The translations under genes were made by a program, and so were the position numbers. 64,000 bases of DNA, taken from the NCBI RefSeq assembly GCF_007713685.1, contig NZ_VMRJ01000005.1, positions 186,001-250,000 on the forward strand, read 5' to 3'. Under the pieces are notes generated by a model. It did no database searches, was not told where the DNA came from, and saw only the letters and a program-made list of their open reading frames with translations. Origin of the DNA: Hymenobacter setariae. Its GTDB lineage: Bacteria; Bacteroidota; Bacteroidia; Cytophagales; Hymenobacteraceae. Below are positions 52,823 through 61,939 of the stretch, in pieces (position 1 is the stretch's first letter; each line of letters opens with the position of its first letter).

Positions 52823-54337
52823 TTAAGCTTCGTCAAGCTTGAGCACCTTAGCCGAGTGCGCCCGAATGGAAGCGCACAGGCTGCGGCTCTCGGCCAGCGG
52901 CTGCCCAAAGGAGGGCACCAGCCGGTGAAACACCGTCTGCCACGCCTCGCTGGCGGCCTGCTCGGGGAAGCAGCGCTGCACCAAGTCGAGCATGATGCTC
53001 ACGGCAGTGCTGGCGCCTGGCGAGGCACCTAGGAGCGCCGCGATAGAGCCATCGGCCGAGGTAACTACTTCGGTGCCAAACTCTAGCACGCCACCTTTTT
53101 TCTTATCTTTCTTAATAACCTGCACGCGCTGGCCGGCTACTTCGAGCTGCCAGTCTTGGGGCTTGGCGCCGGGGTAATATTCGCGCAGAGCCGCAATGCG
53201 CTGCTCGGGCGTCTGAAGCACTTGCCCAATGAGGTACTTGGTAAGCGGAATATTGCGCGCCCCAGCGTAGAGCAGCGGCCGAATATTGCCGAGCTCGATA
53301 GAGCGGAACAAGTCGGAGTACGAGCCCTGCTTCAAAAATTTGGTGCTAAAGCCTGCGTAGGGGCCGAATAGCAGCTCTTTGCGGCCGTTTATCTGGCGCG
53401 TATCGAGGTGGGGCACCGACATGGGCGGCGAGCCCACGGCAGCCTTGCCGTATACCTTGGCCTCGTGGTGGGCTATCACCTCGGGGTTGAGGCACTTGAG
53501 CCATTGCCCGCTCACCGGGAAGCCGCCGAAGCCATTGGCCTCCGGAATGTCCGATTTTTCGAGCAAATGCAGCGTGCCCCCGCCGGCCCCGATAAACACA
53601 AAGCGCGTGCGCACCTTGCGGCTATTACCCGAGGCTAAATCCTTGATTTTAACCTGCCACGAGCCGCCTTCTTTGCGGCTCAAGTCCTTAATCTCTTGCC
53701 CTAGCTCGAACGTGACGCCCGGCTGCTTGCGCAGGTGGTCAAACAGGCTGCGGGTAAGCGCACCAAAGTTGACGTCGGTGCCAATGTCCATGCGCGTGGC
53801 GGCCACCGGCTGGTTGGGGTCGCGCCCGTCCATCACCAGCGGTATCCACTCCTCAATCAGGGCCGGGTCGGTCGAAAACTCCATGCCCTTAAACAGCGGC
53901 GATGCCGTGAGCGCCACGTGGCGCTTGCGCAGGTACTCCACGTTGGCCTCGCCCCACACAAAGCTCATGTGCGGAATGGTGCGAATAAAATTTTCGGGCT
54001 CAGGCAGGCTGCCTTCCTGCACTAGGCTGGCCCAGAACTGCTTGCTTAGCTCAAATTGCTCGGCAATCTTGTCGGCCTTCGAAATTTCGACCGACCCGTC
54101 GGGCAATTGCGGCGTGTAGTTGAGCTCGCAAAAAGCCGAGTGGCCGGTGCCGGCGTTGTTCCAGGCATCCGAGCTTTCGGCGGCTACCGCATCGAGGCGC
54201 TCGTAGATGGCAATGGTTAGCTTAGGGTCTAATTCTTTGAGCAATACGCCGAGGGTAGCGCTCATAATGCCCGCCCCAATGAGCACCACATCGGTGTCGA
54301 GAGGCTTAGAAGTAGTGATAGGAGAAGTAAGATTCAC
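52823..54337 (-). CDS. mqo: Malate:quinone oxidoreductase
   Basis: A 504-residue FAD-dependent membrane-associated dehydrogenase converting malate to oxaloacetate with quinone as acceptor. A GTG at 54337 (start followed by NLTSPITTSKPLDTDVVLIGAG) is preferred; the frame extends to a TTG at 54376. FAD-binding GAGIMSATLG, the family signature AWNNAGTGHSAFCELNYTP, and GASPGASTAVSIML near the C-terminus are conserved. The length is standard. Confidence 0.95.
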   Translation of the reverse strand: MNLTSPITTSKPLDTDVVLIGAGIMSATLGVLLKELDPKLTIAIYERLDAVAAESSDAWNNAGTGHSAFCELNYTPQLPDGSVEISKADKIAEQFELSKQFWASLVQEGSLPEPENFIRTIPHMSFVWGEANVEYLRKRHVALTASPLFKGMEFSTDPALIEEWIPLVMDGRDPNQPVAATRMDIGTDVNFGALTRSLFDHLRKQPGVTFELGQEIKDLSRKEGGSWQVKIKDLASGNSRKVRTRFVFIGAGGGTLHLLEKSDIPEANGFGGFPVSGQWLKCLNPEVIAHHEAKVYGKAAVGSPPMSVPHLDTRQINGRKELLFGPYAGFSTKFLKQGSYSDLFRSIELGNIRPLLYAGARNIPLTKYLIGQVLQTPEQRIAALREYYPGAKPQDWQLEVAGQRVQVIKKDKKKGGVLEFGTEVVTSADGSIAALLGASPGASTAVSIMLDLVQRCFPEQAASEAWQTVFHRLVPSFGQPLAESRSLCASIRAHSAKVLKLDEA

Positions 54338-54509
54338 GGGTAAATTAACCAGTAGGGCGAAGTCTTCCCTACGCAAAAGCGGCCGAAAGGTACAAAAGCC
54401 ATTAACCTAAAATTGATGAACTCAGTGCCCGCCTTTGCCAATACTTCTGCAAACGAATGCGGAAGCACGACAGTTAAATAGCCTCGATAGTGTGCTTGGT
54501 GCCAATGGT

Positions 54510-55043
54510 TTACTGTTGGGCTTGGCTATCGGGGGAACCAAAGCTAAACTGCTGTAATAGCTCCCACGGTCCGCCGCGGTAGGCCCACAGCGCCAGGCCC
54601 GTACCTAGGGCCTCGAATGGCTGAAAGTCAGCTGCTAGCTCCTCGTGCAGGCGGCGTGCCACGGCGGGGGCTACCTTGTTTTGCACCGTGATGTGGGGGC
54701 GCAGGCCCTGCTGGTCTTGGGGTGTCAGCCAGGCCTGCCATTGCCGCTGCAAGCGCTTGTGCAGGGCCGATAAAGTCGGATTATCGAGGGTGTACATCAC
54801 CCCGCGGCCCATAAATTTTACGCCCGTGGCTTGTAGTGGAAGCGGCGCGGGCTGCGCGGCTGCCACGGCCTCTAGGTCAGCCACAATAGTCGCTTGTTCG
54901 TCGCCGGGCAAGGCGTGGAAAAGCGTGAGGTGGGCGCTGAGATAATTGATTTTAGGGGGGAAATACAGGCGGCGCTGCTCGTTGAAGAAGGCCTGGCTGG
55001 CCTCATCGAGCGTGAGCGTAAGAATGAGCGGGGCTGAAGTCAT
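54510..55043 (-). CDS. 2'-5' RNA ligase-family (2H phosphoesterase) protein, copy 2
   Basis: A 177-residue protein with the two HxT/S motifs (SAHLTLFHAL near residue 40, RPHITVQNKV near 125). It is only distantly similar to the member at 26428. It lies 24 bases from the end of the acetyltransferase gene upstream on the same strand. The substrate is unknown. Confidence 0.82.
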   Translation of the reverse strand: MTSAPLILTLTLDEASQAFFNEQRRLYFPPKINYLSAHLTLFHALPGDEQATIVADLEAVAAAQPAPLPLQATGVKFMGRGVMYTLDNPTLSALHKRLQRQWQAWLTPQDQQGLRPHITVQNKVAPAVARRLHEELAADFQPFEALGTGLALWAYRGGPWELLQQFSFGSPDSQAQQ

Positions 55044-55067
55044 AGCCTAGGCATACGTAAGCGCGAC

Positions 55068-55715
55068 TTATTCCGCTCGCTCCAGCGCCCCTAGGTCGAG
55101 GCTGCAGATGGCTTGCTGGTTGCGCGTGATTTTGGCGGCGTCCCAGTGCCACCAGGCCACGGCTTGCAGGCGAGCTACTGTATTCTCGTCGAAGCGCATG
55201 CGCACGATGGTGGCGGGGTTGCCGGCTACGATGGCGTAGGGCGGCACGTCGCGCGTCACCACAGCCCGCGTGGCCACAATGGCGCCGTTGCCCACGCGCA
55301 CGCCGGGCATCAGCAGCGCGTCGTGGCCCAGCCACACGTTATTTTCCACTACCAAGTCGCCCTTGCTCGGAAAGGTGCTCGGGTCGAAGGCTGTTTCCCA
55401 GCCCTGCCCAAACACCGGGAACGGGTAGGTCGTGAATAAGTCGGTGCGGTGGTTGCCGCCGTTCATTACAAATTTCACCCCCGAGGCAATCTGGCAGAAC
55501 CGCCCGATTCGCAGGCGGTCGCCCACAAACGGAAAGTGATAGAGCACGTTGCGCTCAAAATTGCGCACGTCCTCAAAGTCGTCGTAGTAGGTGTAGTCGC
55601 CCACTTCGATGAGCGGATTGGTGATAATATTCTTCAAAAAAACCAGCCTTTCGTGGCCGCCAATGGGGTGCAGTAGCTCGGGTGCGGGACCGGTAGGGGT
55701 GAGGGAGTTGGACAT
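55068..55715 (-). CDS. CatB/Vat-type xenobiotic O-acetyltransferase (hexapeptide repeat)
   Basis: A 215-residue left-handed beta-helix acetyltransferase. ATG at 55715 (MSNSLTPTGPAPELLHPI). Family landmarks: VGDYTYYDD, IGRFCQIASGVKFVMNGGNHR with the catalytic His region, VVENNVWLGHDALLMPGVRVGNGAIV, and VPPYAIVAGNPATIVRMRF. The group includes chloramphenicol and streptogramin A acetyltransferases; chromosomal members are often of unknown substrate. Confidence 0.88.
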   Translation of the reverse strand: MSNSLTPTGPAPELLHPIGGHERLVFLKNIITNPLIEVGDYTYYDDFEDVRNFERNVLYHFPFVGDRLRIGRFCQIASGVKFVMNGGNHRTDLFTTYPFPVFGQGWETAFDPSTFPSKGDLVVENNVWLGHDALLMPGVRVGNGAIVATRAVVTRDVPPYAIVAGNPATIVRMRFDENTVARLQAVAWWHWDAAKITRNQQAICSLDLGALERAE

Positions 55716-55824
55716 CGAAAAAAGAAGTGTTATGCGCAGTAAATGCTTGCTAGTCAAGGCTAATAATTAGGGCCAAAACTAGCCGAAAACGACCTATTTG
55801 GGCGCGGCAGGCGTTTACTAAGCT

Positions 55825-56952
55825 ATGCAGACCGACCTCTTTTTGCCCGTTCTCAATGCTCCCGCCCCCGCTGCCTTGCCGCCGCTCGACCTAGGCACGG
55901 CGCCCCGCACGCACGGCGCTAAGCTGTGGCTGCCCAAGCGCGTGCTCTTCACCCCCGATGCCTTGCAGGAGGAGTATGGCCAGCAAATACTGGCCCGCGC
56001 CACCGCGCTCGACCTCGACATTGAACTACTAAAAAGCAACCGCCTCACCGGCCTGCGCGGCGACGACGAGCGCGCTACCTACCGCACCGCCAAGACTACG
56101 CTGGCCGTCGTGAACGCACCCGCCGGGGCGCTGCGTCTCCAGCCCACGCCTCCGTCGGCCGACTTCCAGCTCAACTTGGCCGAGGGCTGCCCCGCTCACT
56201 GCCAGTACTGCTACCTGGCCGGTAGCCTCAGCGGCCCGCCCGTGGTGCGCGCCTTTGCCAACCTACCCAAGCTGCTGGCTAACACCCAAGTATACGAGCG
56301 AGCCGACCGCCCCGTCAGCTTCGAGGCCAGCTGCTATACCGACGTGCTAGGCATCGAGCACCTCACCGGCGCCCTAGGGGAGGCTGTGCGCTACTTCGCC
56401 GGCCGCGAGGGTAGTCGGTTGCGCTTCGTGAGCAAGTACGACCATGTGGACAGCCTGCTCGGCTTGCCACACAATGGCCACACCCGCGCCCGCGCTTCGC
56501 TTAATGCCGAGCCGCTGGCCCGCCAACTAGAGGGGGGTACGGCCAGCATTGAGGCCCGTATCCAGGCCTTGCGCCGGCTGGCGCTGCCGGTGGCGCAGGG
56601 TGGGGGAGGCTACCCCGTGGGCATACTCATGGCGCCCATCATGCCTTTGCCCGACTGGCAGCAGCACTACGGCGAGCTGCTCGACCGCGTGCAGGCAGCC
56701 TTCGACTTCGATTGCGACCTCACCGTAGAGTTTGTGACGCACCGCTTCACGCCCGGCTCCAAGGAAGTGCTGCTCGGCTGGTACCCCAATACCACGCTCG
56801 ACCTCAATGAGGAAACTCGCGCCGTGAAGCGCAATAAGTTCGGTGGCCTCAAGTACGTTTACGACATGCCCACCATGAAGGAGCTGAAAGCGTGGTTCTA
56901 CGCCGAGTGGCAGCGGCGCTTTCCGCACGCTCCCATCCAGTACTGGACCTAG
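55825..56952 (+). CDS. Spore photoproduct lyase-family radical SAM protein
   Basis: A 375-residue radical SAM enzyme. The cluster motif is EGCPAHCQYCYL (CxxxCxxC) near residue 125, with VSFEASCYTDVLGIE and KYDHVDSLLG typical of the SPL family. SPL repairs spore photoproduct thymine dimers in DNA; in non-sporing bacteria this family is widespread and its role is not settled. It stands alone, divergent from the acetyltransferase gene. Confidence 0.88.
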   Translation: MQTDLFLPVLNAPAPAALPPLDLGTAPRTHGAKLWLPKRVLFTPDALQEEYGQQILARATALDLDIELLKSNRLTGLRGDDERATYRTAKTTLAVVNAPAGALRLQPTPPSADFQLNLAEGCPAHCQYCYLAGSLSGPPVVRAFANLPKLLANTQVYERADRPVSFEASCYTDVLGIEHLTGALGEAVRYFAGREGSRLRFVSKYDHVDSLLGLPHNGHTRARASLNAEPLARQLEGGTASIEARIQALRRLALPVAQGGGGYPVGILMAPIMPLPDWQQHYGELLDRVQAAFDFDCDLTVEFVTHRFTPGSKEVLLGWYPNTTLDLNEETRAVKRNKFGGLKYVYDMPTMKELKAWFYAEWQRRFPHAPIQYWT

Positions 56953-57040
56953 GGTAGGGTTGATTGCAACCAATTGCCAAAAAAGTGTACTTTGCAGCGT
57001 GGCGCAAGCATTGCGCCGCCGTTATCAGCGTCCCATTGCT

Positions 57041-57763
57041 ATGAAAAGCCTGCTCTATCTAGTTGTGCTGCTGGCGTTCAGTGGCAGTTGCGAAGCGCAG
57101 CGGCCGGCTCCATACTCGGCGCCGGCCTACAAGGCCACGCTGCAACAGCTTACACAGCGCCGCACTGCGCTGGCCACGCGCTATTCCAGGGCTACTACCC
57201 CAGCTGCCCAAGCGGCCTGCCTGGTCGAAGCCCGCAAGCTATGGCTCAATGCCTTAGACAAGACCGTGTTCCCGGCCTGGGAAAGCACACCTTGGAGCTT
57301 CTACGGCCAAAGCTGGGCACCTAGGCAGGGTAGTGTTGCCTGCGGCTACTTCGTCACGACGGCCCTTTTTGATACCGGTCTGCGGCTGCAGCGTTCGCTG
57401 CTGGCGCGGCAGGGCTCCGAGCGGCTCATCAAAAACCTAGTGGCGGAGAAGAACATCAGCCGCTACCGCAAAATAAGCCAAGCCAATTTCGTGCAGCAGG
57501 TGCGCGCCCTAGGGCCGGGCCTCTACTTGGTAGGGCTCGATTTTCACGTGGCGTTTTTGCGCGTGAGCGAGGGTGGCGCCGTACAAATGGTGCACGCCTC
57601 TTGGATACAGCCTAAGCCGCGCGTAGTGCGCGAAGCCGCCGACTCTAGCCCCGCGCTCGCCTCCAAATACCGCGTAGTTGGCAAGCTCTCGGCCGATGAT
57701 GCCTTACTAAAGGCGTGGCTGCTCAGCCAGCCCCTGGCCGTGCACAACCTCTCGGTAAAATAG
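57041..57763 (+). CDS. Secreted protein of unknown function with a possible Cys/His amidase-like core
   Basis: A 240-residue exported protein. ATG at 57041 begins a signal peptide (LLYLVVLLAFSGSCEAQ). Two segments, VACGYFVTTALFDTG and LDFHVAFLRV followed by QMVHASW, are arranged like the Cys and His of NlpC/P60-type or related papain-fold peptidases. The fold call is weak. A TAC-TTTG promoter-like box lies at 56988. Confidence 0.6.
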   Translation: MKSLLYLVVLLAFSGSCEAQRPAPYSAPAYKATLQQLTQRRTALATRYSRATTPAAQAACLVEARKLWLNALDKTVFPAWESTPWSFYGQSWAPRQGSVACGYFVTTALFDTGLRLQRSLLARQGSERLIKNLVAEKNISRYRKISQANFVQQVRALGPGLYLVGLDFHVAFLRVSEGGAVQMVHASWIQPKPRVVREAADSSPALASKYRVVGKLSADDALLKAWLLSQPLAVHNLSVK

Positions 57764-57777
57764 CTGCTGGCGGCTAC

Positions 57778-58050
57778 CTAGCAGCCGCAGCGGTAGTCCG
57801 GCGCATTGGCGTAGGCCGGGGCCGGCGTGTCATCGAGGCGCAAGATGCGGTCGAGCCGCACTTCCTCGCCCGACGCTAGCACGGCATATTCGACATGGTC
57901 GCGGGTTACGAAGGTGCGTAGGGTAGTCGGGCCCTGGCACAGCTCGTGCAAGTCGTTGAAATACTGCAAATACACTTGCTGCTTGCGAGTAGCGGCGGCT
58001 TCGAGCACATCGTAGAAGTCGCAGGCCACGGGTTTATAATTGGTTAGCAT
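57778..58050 (-). CDS. Rof-like (Rho-binding antiterminator) protein
   Basis: A 90-residue protein that lines up with Rof/YaeO: the start YKPVACDFYDVLEAAA, a central HVEYAVLASGEEVRLDRILRLDD, and the overall length. Rof binds Rho and reduces Rho-dependent termination. The last residues (DYRCGC) are a small addition. The call is from pattern memory and not from a search. Confidence 0.72.
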   Translation of the reverse strand: MLTNYKPVACDFYDVLEAAATRKQQVYLQYFNDLHELCQGPTTLRTFVTRDHVEYAVLASGEEVRLDRILRLDDTPAPAYANAPDYRCGC

Positions 58051-58116
58051 ACCTAGGGATAATAAGTTGGTAGTAGTTTACGCACTCCATCAGCCGCGCG
58101 TTAAGCAATAAGCTAT

Positions 58117-58656
58117 ATGACCATCGCCGAGTTTTGGAATGCCCAAGAGTTTAGCTACATCGCGACTTACTCCTTCAATCGAAGCACCAATCTAACGGCC
58201 TTGCAAGAGGCCATCGATAGCGTAAATGAGGCGTTAGAACAGTCCATTTTGTCGGCCAATCTTACGCAGCAATTCAAGCTAAAGCGGCAATTGGCTGAGT
58301 TGGAGCGACAGGCACAAATAAGTCCCTATAAAAAACGGCTGGTAAATCAAGAACAGGTCATCGACAATACTGCGAACCGAATAGCACTGATTGAAAATAA
58401 ATCGCTAGAGGTCAAGCGAATGACCTCAGTAATCGAGGCCGCACCCAGCGAAATAGATTATGCTGCTGGCTGTATACCGGTTTACCGCGACGCACTCGTT
58501 TTCTATAATGAGCAGGGCCAACTACTGCGAGTGCTAAATATTTGCTTCGAGTGCCTATATATGGAAGCCGATACTAGAGGAATAAAGGCGTCTACTGCAG
58601 TGTACGATGCGCTTCGAGAATTACTTATTCAGTTAGGGCACCCCATTGAAGATTAG
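58117..58656 (+). CDS. Hypothetical coiled-coil protein, lower GC than its surroundings
   Basis: A 179-residue soluble protein. Residues 25-110 form a probable long coiled coil (LTALQEAIDSVNEALEQSIL, LKRQLAELERQAQ, VIDNTANRIALIENKSLEVKRM). The C-terminal part (YRDALVFYNEQGQLLRVLNICFECLYM) looks like a small beta domain. Its codons are richer in A/T than neighbouring genes, which hints at horizontal transfer. No family is recognised. Confidence 0.65.
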   Translation: MTIAEFWNAQEFSYIATYSFNRSTNLTALQEAIDSVNEALEQSILSANLTQQFKLKRQLAELERQAQISPYKKRLVNQEQVIDNTANRIALIENKSLEVKRMTSVIEAAPSEIDYAAGCIPVYRDALVFYNEQGQLLRVLNICFECLYMEADTRGIKASTAVYDALRELLIQLGHPIED

Positions 58657-58687
58657 GTGTTTCTCAAGCTAAAGGCTGAAACATACC

Positions 58688-59785
58688 TTATTTGATTCCT
58701 ACTACCATGTTCTTGCCCGTGCCCTCATCTTGCAGCAGTGCCCGGGTGCGCGGTAGGCTTTCGGGGTAGTTGGCCTGTAAAAAAGCCATCATGTGCTCGC
58801 GCACATAACAGCGCAGGTCGAAGAGTGCGCTGGCATTGGCGGCGCTCATCAGGCAGCGAAGCTCTATAGTGCGCTCCTTCGAGTCGGTGACCTGGAGTGC
58901 GCACACGCGCTGGTCCCACAGCGGGTTGTCTGCTAACAAGCGGCTCAGCTCGGTGCGGAGGGCATCTACAGGCACCGTATAATCGACGTAAAGAAACGCC
59001 GTGCCCAAGAGCTGGGCGCTGCTGCGCGTCCAGTTTTGGAAGGGCTTCTCGATGAAGTAGTTGAGAGGTAGTACCAAGCGGCGCTCGTCCCATATTTTGA
59101 GTACCACGTAAGTAAACGTGATTTCCTCAACCCGGCCCCATTCGCCCTCCACCACTAGCACGTCGTCGAGCCGGATAGGCTGTGTGAAAGCCAGTTGAAA
59201 GCCGGCCAGCAGGTTGCTGATGGAGCGCTGCGCCGCGAAGCCCACGATAACGCTGGCAATACCGGCCGATGTAAGCAAACCCGTACCTAGGCGGCGCACC
59301 GTGGCAAAGCTCATCAGCACCAGTCCCACCGCCACGAAGCCGATAAGCCCCACGGCCACGCGCTTCACAAATTGCAGCTGCGTGAAGAGTTTACGTGCCC
59401 GCAGGTTGTCGCCGCTTTCGAGCTGGTAGAAACGCTGAATGAGGTCTTGCACCACATCCAGCGTTTTGATGAGTCCCCAGGCGAAGGAGAGAATCAACAT
59501 GAACTCTACCACCCGGCGCAGCACCTCAAACGGCTTGGGTGGCAGCGGCAGTAGCGGCAGCAGCACCGACCAAGCCAGTATCGGAAAGAAAAAGGTGCTG
59601 GTCCGGCGTAGGTGTAGTATCACTGACCGGGCCGCCGCTGAGTCCTCGCGGCGGTCGTAGGCCCGCAGCCCGGCGAAGAGCAGCCATTTTACAAGCAGCC
59701 CCAGGGCTAGGCCGCCCAGCAACACGCCTAGCACCACAAATCCATCGGGAAATTGCGCCAGCAATTCAGCAAATTGTTCTTTCAT
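58688..59785 (-). CDS. MscS-family mechanosensitive ion channel
   Basis: A 365-residue membrane protein with about five transmembrane segments, the MscS pore helix (LLTSAGIASVIVGFAAQRSISNLLAGFQLAFTQPI), the beta domain (LDDVLVVEGEWGRVEEI, VLPLNYFIEKPFQNW) and a cytoplasmic C-terminal domain. It should release ions and solutes on osmotic downshock. Confidence 0.93.
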   Translation of the reverse strand: MKEQFAELLAQFPDGFVVLGVLLGGLALGLLVKWLLFAGLRAYDRREDSAAARSVILHLRRTSTFFFPILAWSVLLPLLPLPPKPFEVLRRVVEFMLILSFAWGLIKTLDVVQDLIQRFYQLESGDNLRARKLFTQLQFVKRVAVGLIGFVAVGLVLMSFATVRRLGTGLLTSAGIASVIVGFAAQRSISNLLAGFQLAFTQPIRLDDVLVVEGEWGRVEEITFTYVVLKIWDERRLVLPLNYFIEKPFQNWTRSSAQLLGTAFLYVDYTVPVDALRTELSRLLADNPLWDQRVCALQVTDSKERTIELRCLMSAANASALFDLRCYVREHMMAFLQANYPESLPRTRALLQDEGTGKNMVVGIK

Positions 59786-59880
59786 ACTACCAATGCTCCG
59801 CGCCGGTAAAGACGACCTTAGCGAAGGTCAGTGTACCCGGCGCGGCCCCGAAAGGTTAGTAAATGTCCCGCTGAGGCGCG

Positions 59881-60438
59881 CTAGCGCCCTAGGTGGCGCA
59901 ATGCCAGCAAGCACAGCGCTACCGAGCCCGATACTCGGATTTCGCCCTGCATAATGCGGTCGGCTACTTCGGCCAGCGGCACCAGCACCACCTCAATATT
60001 TTCGGTTTCGTCGAGGTCCTGCTCGGCCACGAGCCGCACCCCGCGGGCCAGAAAAAACGAGATGCTATTGGTATCCTTCGTCGGGTTGTCGATGACCTCA
60101 AGCAGCGGCTCCAGCGGCGTGTCGGTGTCATAGCCCGTTTCTTCGCGCAGCTCGCGCTGGGCGGCACCTAGGGTCGAGGTTTCGCCGGCATCGACTACGC
60201 CGCCGGGCAGCTCTAGCAGTATTTGGCCTGCCGCATGCTTGTACTGGCGCACAAAAACCACTTGGTCGTCAGCGGTTAGCGGGAAGGTGAGCACCACGTG
60301 CGGCCGCACGCTCACAAAATAGTCGTCGAGCACCTGGCCGCTAGGCAGCTCCACGTGGTCGCGCCGCAGCTTGTACCACGCATGGTCAAATACCAACTCC
60401 GATTTCAGGGTTTTCCAGGGTTCTATTTTAGTCGCCAT
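59881..60438 (-). CDS. Nudix hydrolase (ADP-ribose pyrophosphatase-like)
   Basis: A 185-residue enzyme. ATG at 60438 (MATKIEPWKTLKSELVF). The Nudix box is complete: GGVVDAGETSTLGAAQRELREETGYD. The overall layout resembles ADP-sugar pyrophosphatases. It ends in RHLGR. Nothing in the context fixes the substrate. Confidence 0.9.
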   Translation of the reverse strand: MATKIEPWKTLKSELVFDHAWYKLRRDHVELPSGQVLDDYFVSVRPHVVLTFPLTADDQVVFVRQYKHAAGQILLELPGGVVDAGETSTLGAAQRELREETGYDTDTPLEPLLEVIDNPTKDTNSISFFLARGVRLVAEQDLDETENIEVVLVPLAEVADRIMQGEIRVSGSVALCLLALRHLGR

Positions 60439-60769
60439 AAGCAAGTGTCAAGCAGCAGAAAGCTGCAAGATAGGAGTCGACTTATCGGTGGCGGTTCTCA
60501 TTCTAACCCTAGCGCGTGGCTGAAGACCTAAGAGAAGCTTCCGGCACCTAGGGCCACCAAATGGCCTTTGTGTAGCTCGCAAGGCTGATTTTTAGGAGGT
60601 AACTGCTCGGCGTCCTATCTGCCAGTAGCCACTGCGCCGGCCGTTCATTAAATAAGGCCTATCTTTGACCAAAGACCAATCGACTTGTGTAAGTACAACC
60701 ATCTTAGTTCGCTAAGCTGTTTTTGTAGGTTCGCTGCTGCTTGCTCTATCACTTTTTATCCTTAGCATC
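60439..60769. promoter_or_regulatory. Divergent region and cold-shock gene leader with -7 box at 60660
   Basis: 331 bases. TATCTTTG at 60660-60667 is a perfect match to the Bacteroidota -7 consensus. Transcription would then start near 60673, giving a leader of about 95 bases before the cold-shock gene, the right order for a temperature-responsive leader. No other structure is evident. Confidence 0.5.
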
Positions 60770-60961
60770 ATGCAAACAGGAACCGTAAAATTCTTCAACG
60801 AAACCAAAGGCTTCGGCTTCATCAAAGTAGACCAGAGTGGCGAAGATGTCTTCGTACACGTAACCGACCTCATCAGCGAAATCCGCGAGAATGACAAGGT
60901 GCAATTTGAAGTAGCCCAGGGTAAAAAAGGCCCGAACGCCGTGAAAGTATCGCTCATCTAA
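60770..60961 (+). CDS. CspA-family cold-shock protein
   Basis: A 63-residue single cold-shock domain with RNP1 KGFGFIKV and RNP2 VFVHVTDL, which binds single-stranded RNA and DNA. Size and sequence are typical. It is followed by a terminator. Confidence 0.97.
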   Translation: MQTGTVKFFNETKGFGFIKVDQSGEDVFVHVTDLISEIRENDKVQFEVAQGKKGPNAVKVSLI

Positions 60962-60990
60962 CGAGCGCACCGCTGTTTCAGCACACAAGA

Positions 60991-61023
60991 AAAGCCCTGC
61001 TGGTTCGCCCGCGGGGCTTTTTT
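60991..61023 (+). terminator. Terminator after the cold-shock gene
   Basis: AAAGCCCTGC pairs with GCGGGGCTTT (one G.U pair), followed by TTT. Confidence 0.75.
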
Positions 61024-61123
61024 GTGCCGTACCCCATAGGGGCGGCGCGGCGCGTGGCGCGTCGTTTCTTTGCGGTCTAGGTGCCTGCCTAGCCAGCCTA
61101 TCGTTAAGCTCCTTTCGTTTGCC

Positions 61124-61939
61124 ATGACTATTCCTATCTACCAGGTCGATGCCTTTGCGCGCCGCCCGTTTGCTGGTAACCCAGCGGCTGTGTGCCCGCT
61201 CGCCGAGTGGTTGCCGGCCCAAACCATGCAGCAGATTGCTGCCGAAAACAACCTCGCCGAAACGGCTTTCTTTATTCCGCTGCCCGCGGGCGAAGAAGCC
61301 GATTTTCATTTGCGCTGGTTCACGCCAACCTTCGAAATTGACCTGTGCGGGCATGCCACGCTGGCCACCGCCCACGTGCTCTGGAACGAGCGCGGTTATC
61401 ACAAGTCCGACATCACCTTCATGAGCCAAAGCGGCTTGCTGCGCGTGCGCCGCGAGGAAGATGGCCGCTTGGTGCTCGATTTTCCGAGCCGCCCGCCGCA
61501 ACTGCTGGCCATGGAGCAGCACCCCGAGGTGCTAATGAAGTCGCTGGGCCCCGGCGCGGCCACGCCGCTGGCTGTGCTAGCCTCCCGCGACCTAGTGGTC
61601 GAGTTTGCCCACGCCGACGAGGTGCTGGCCTTGCGGCCCGACTTTGCTGCCCTCATCGACCTAGGCTACATTGGTCTCGTGGCTACCGCGCCCGGCACGG
61701 GTGGCGTCGATTTTGTGTCGCGCTTTTTTGCCCCCGAAGTAGGCGTGCCCGAAGACCCGGTTACAGGCTCGGCCCATAGCACGCTCATTCCGTTTTGGGC
61801 CGAGAAGTTGAATAAAACCGAGCTATTCGCCCGCCAAGAGTCGGCGCGCGGCGGCGAGCTATGGTGCCGCCTGCGCGGCGACCGCGTTGATATAGGAGGC
61901 TACGCCGTGACGTACCTGCGCGGCGAGATAGCCGTGTAG
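61124..61939 (+). CDS. PhzF-family isomerase/epimerase-like protein
   Basis: A 271-residue protein of the PhzF fold. ATG at 61124 (MTIPIYQVDAFARRPFAGNPAAVCPL). The catalytic Glu motif is NNLAETAFF; DLCGHATLA is the second family landmark, and VPEDPVTGSAHSTLIPFW the third. The role in this organism is unknown. A TTTCTTTG box at 61065 may be part of its promoter. Confidence 0.93.
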   Translation: MTIPIYQVDAFARRPFAGNPAAVCPLAEWLPAQTMQQIAAENNLAETAFFIPLPAGEEADFHLRWFTPTFEIDLCGHATLATAHVLWNERGYHKSDITFMSQSGLLRVRREEDGRLVLDFPSRPPQLLAMEQHPEVLMKSLGPGAATPLAVLASRDLVVEFAHADEVLALRPDFAALIDLGYIGLVATAPGTGGVDFVSRFFAPEVGVPEDPVTGSAHSTLIPFWAEKLNKTELFARQESARGGELWCRLRGDRVDIGGYAVTYLRGEIAV

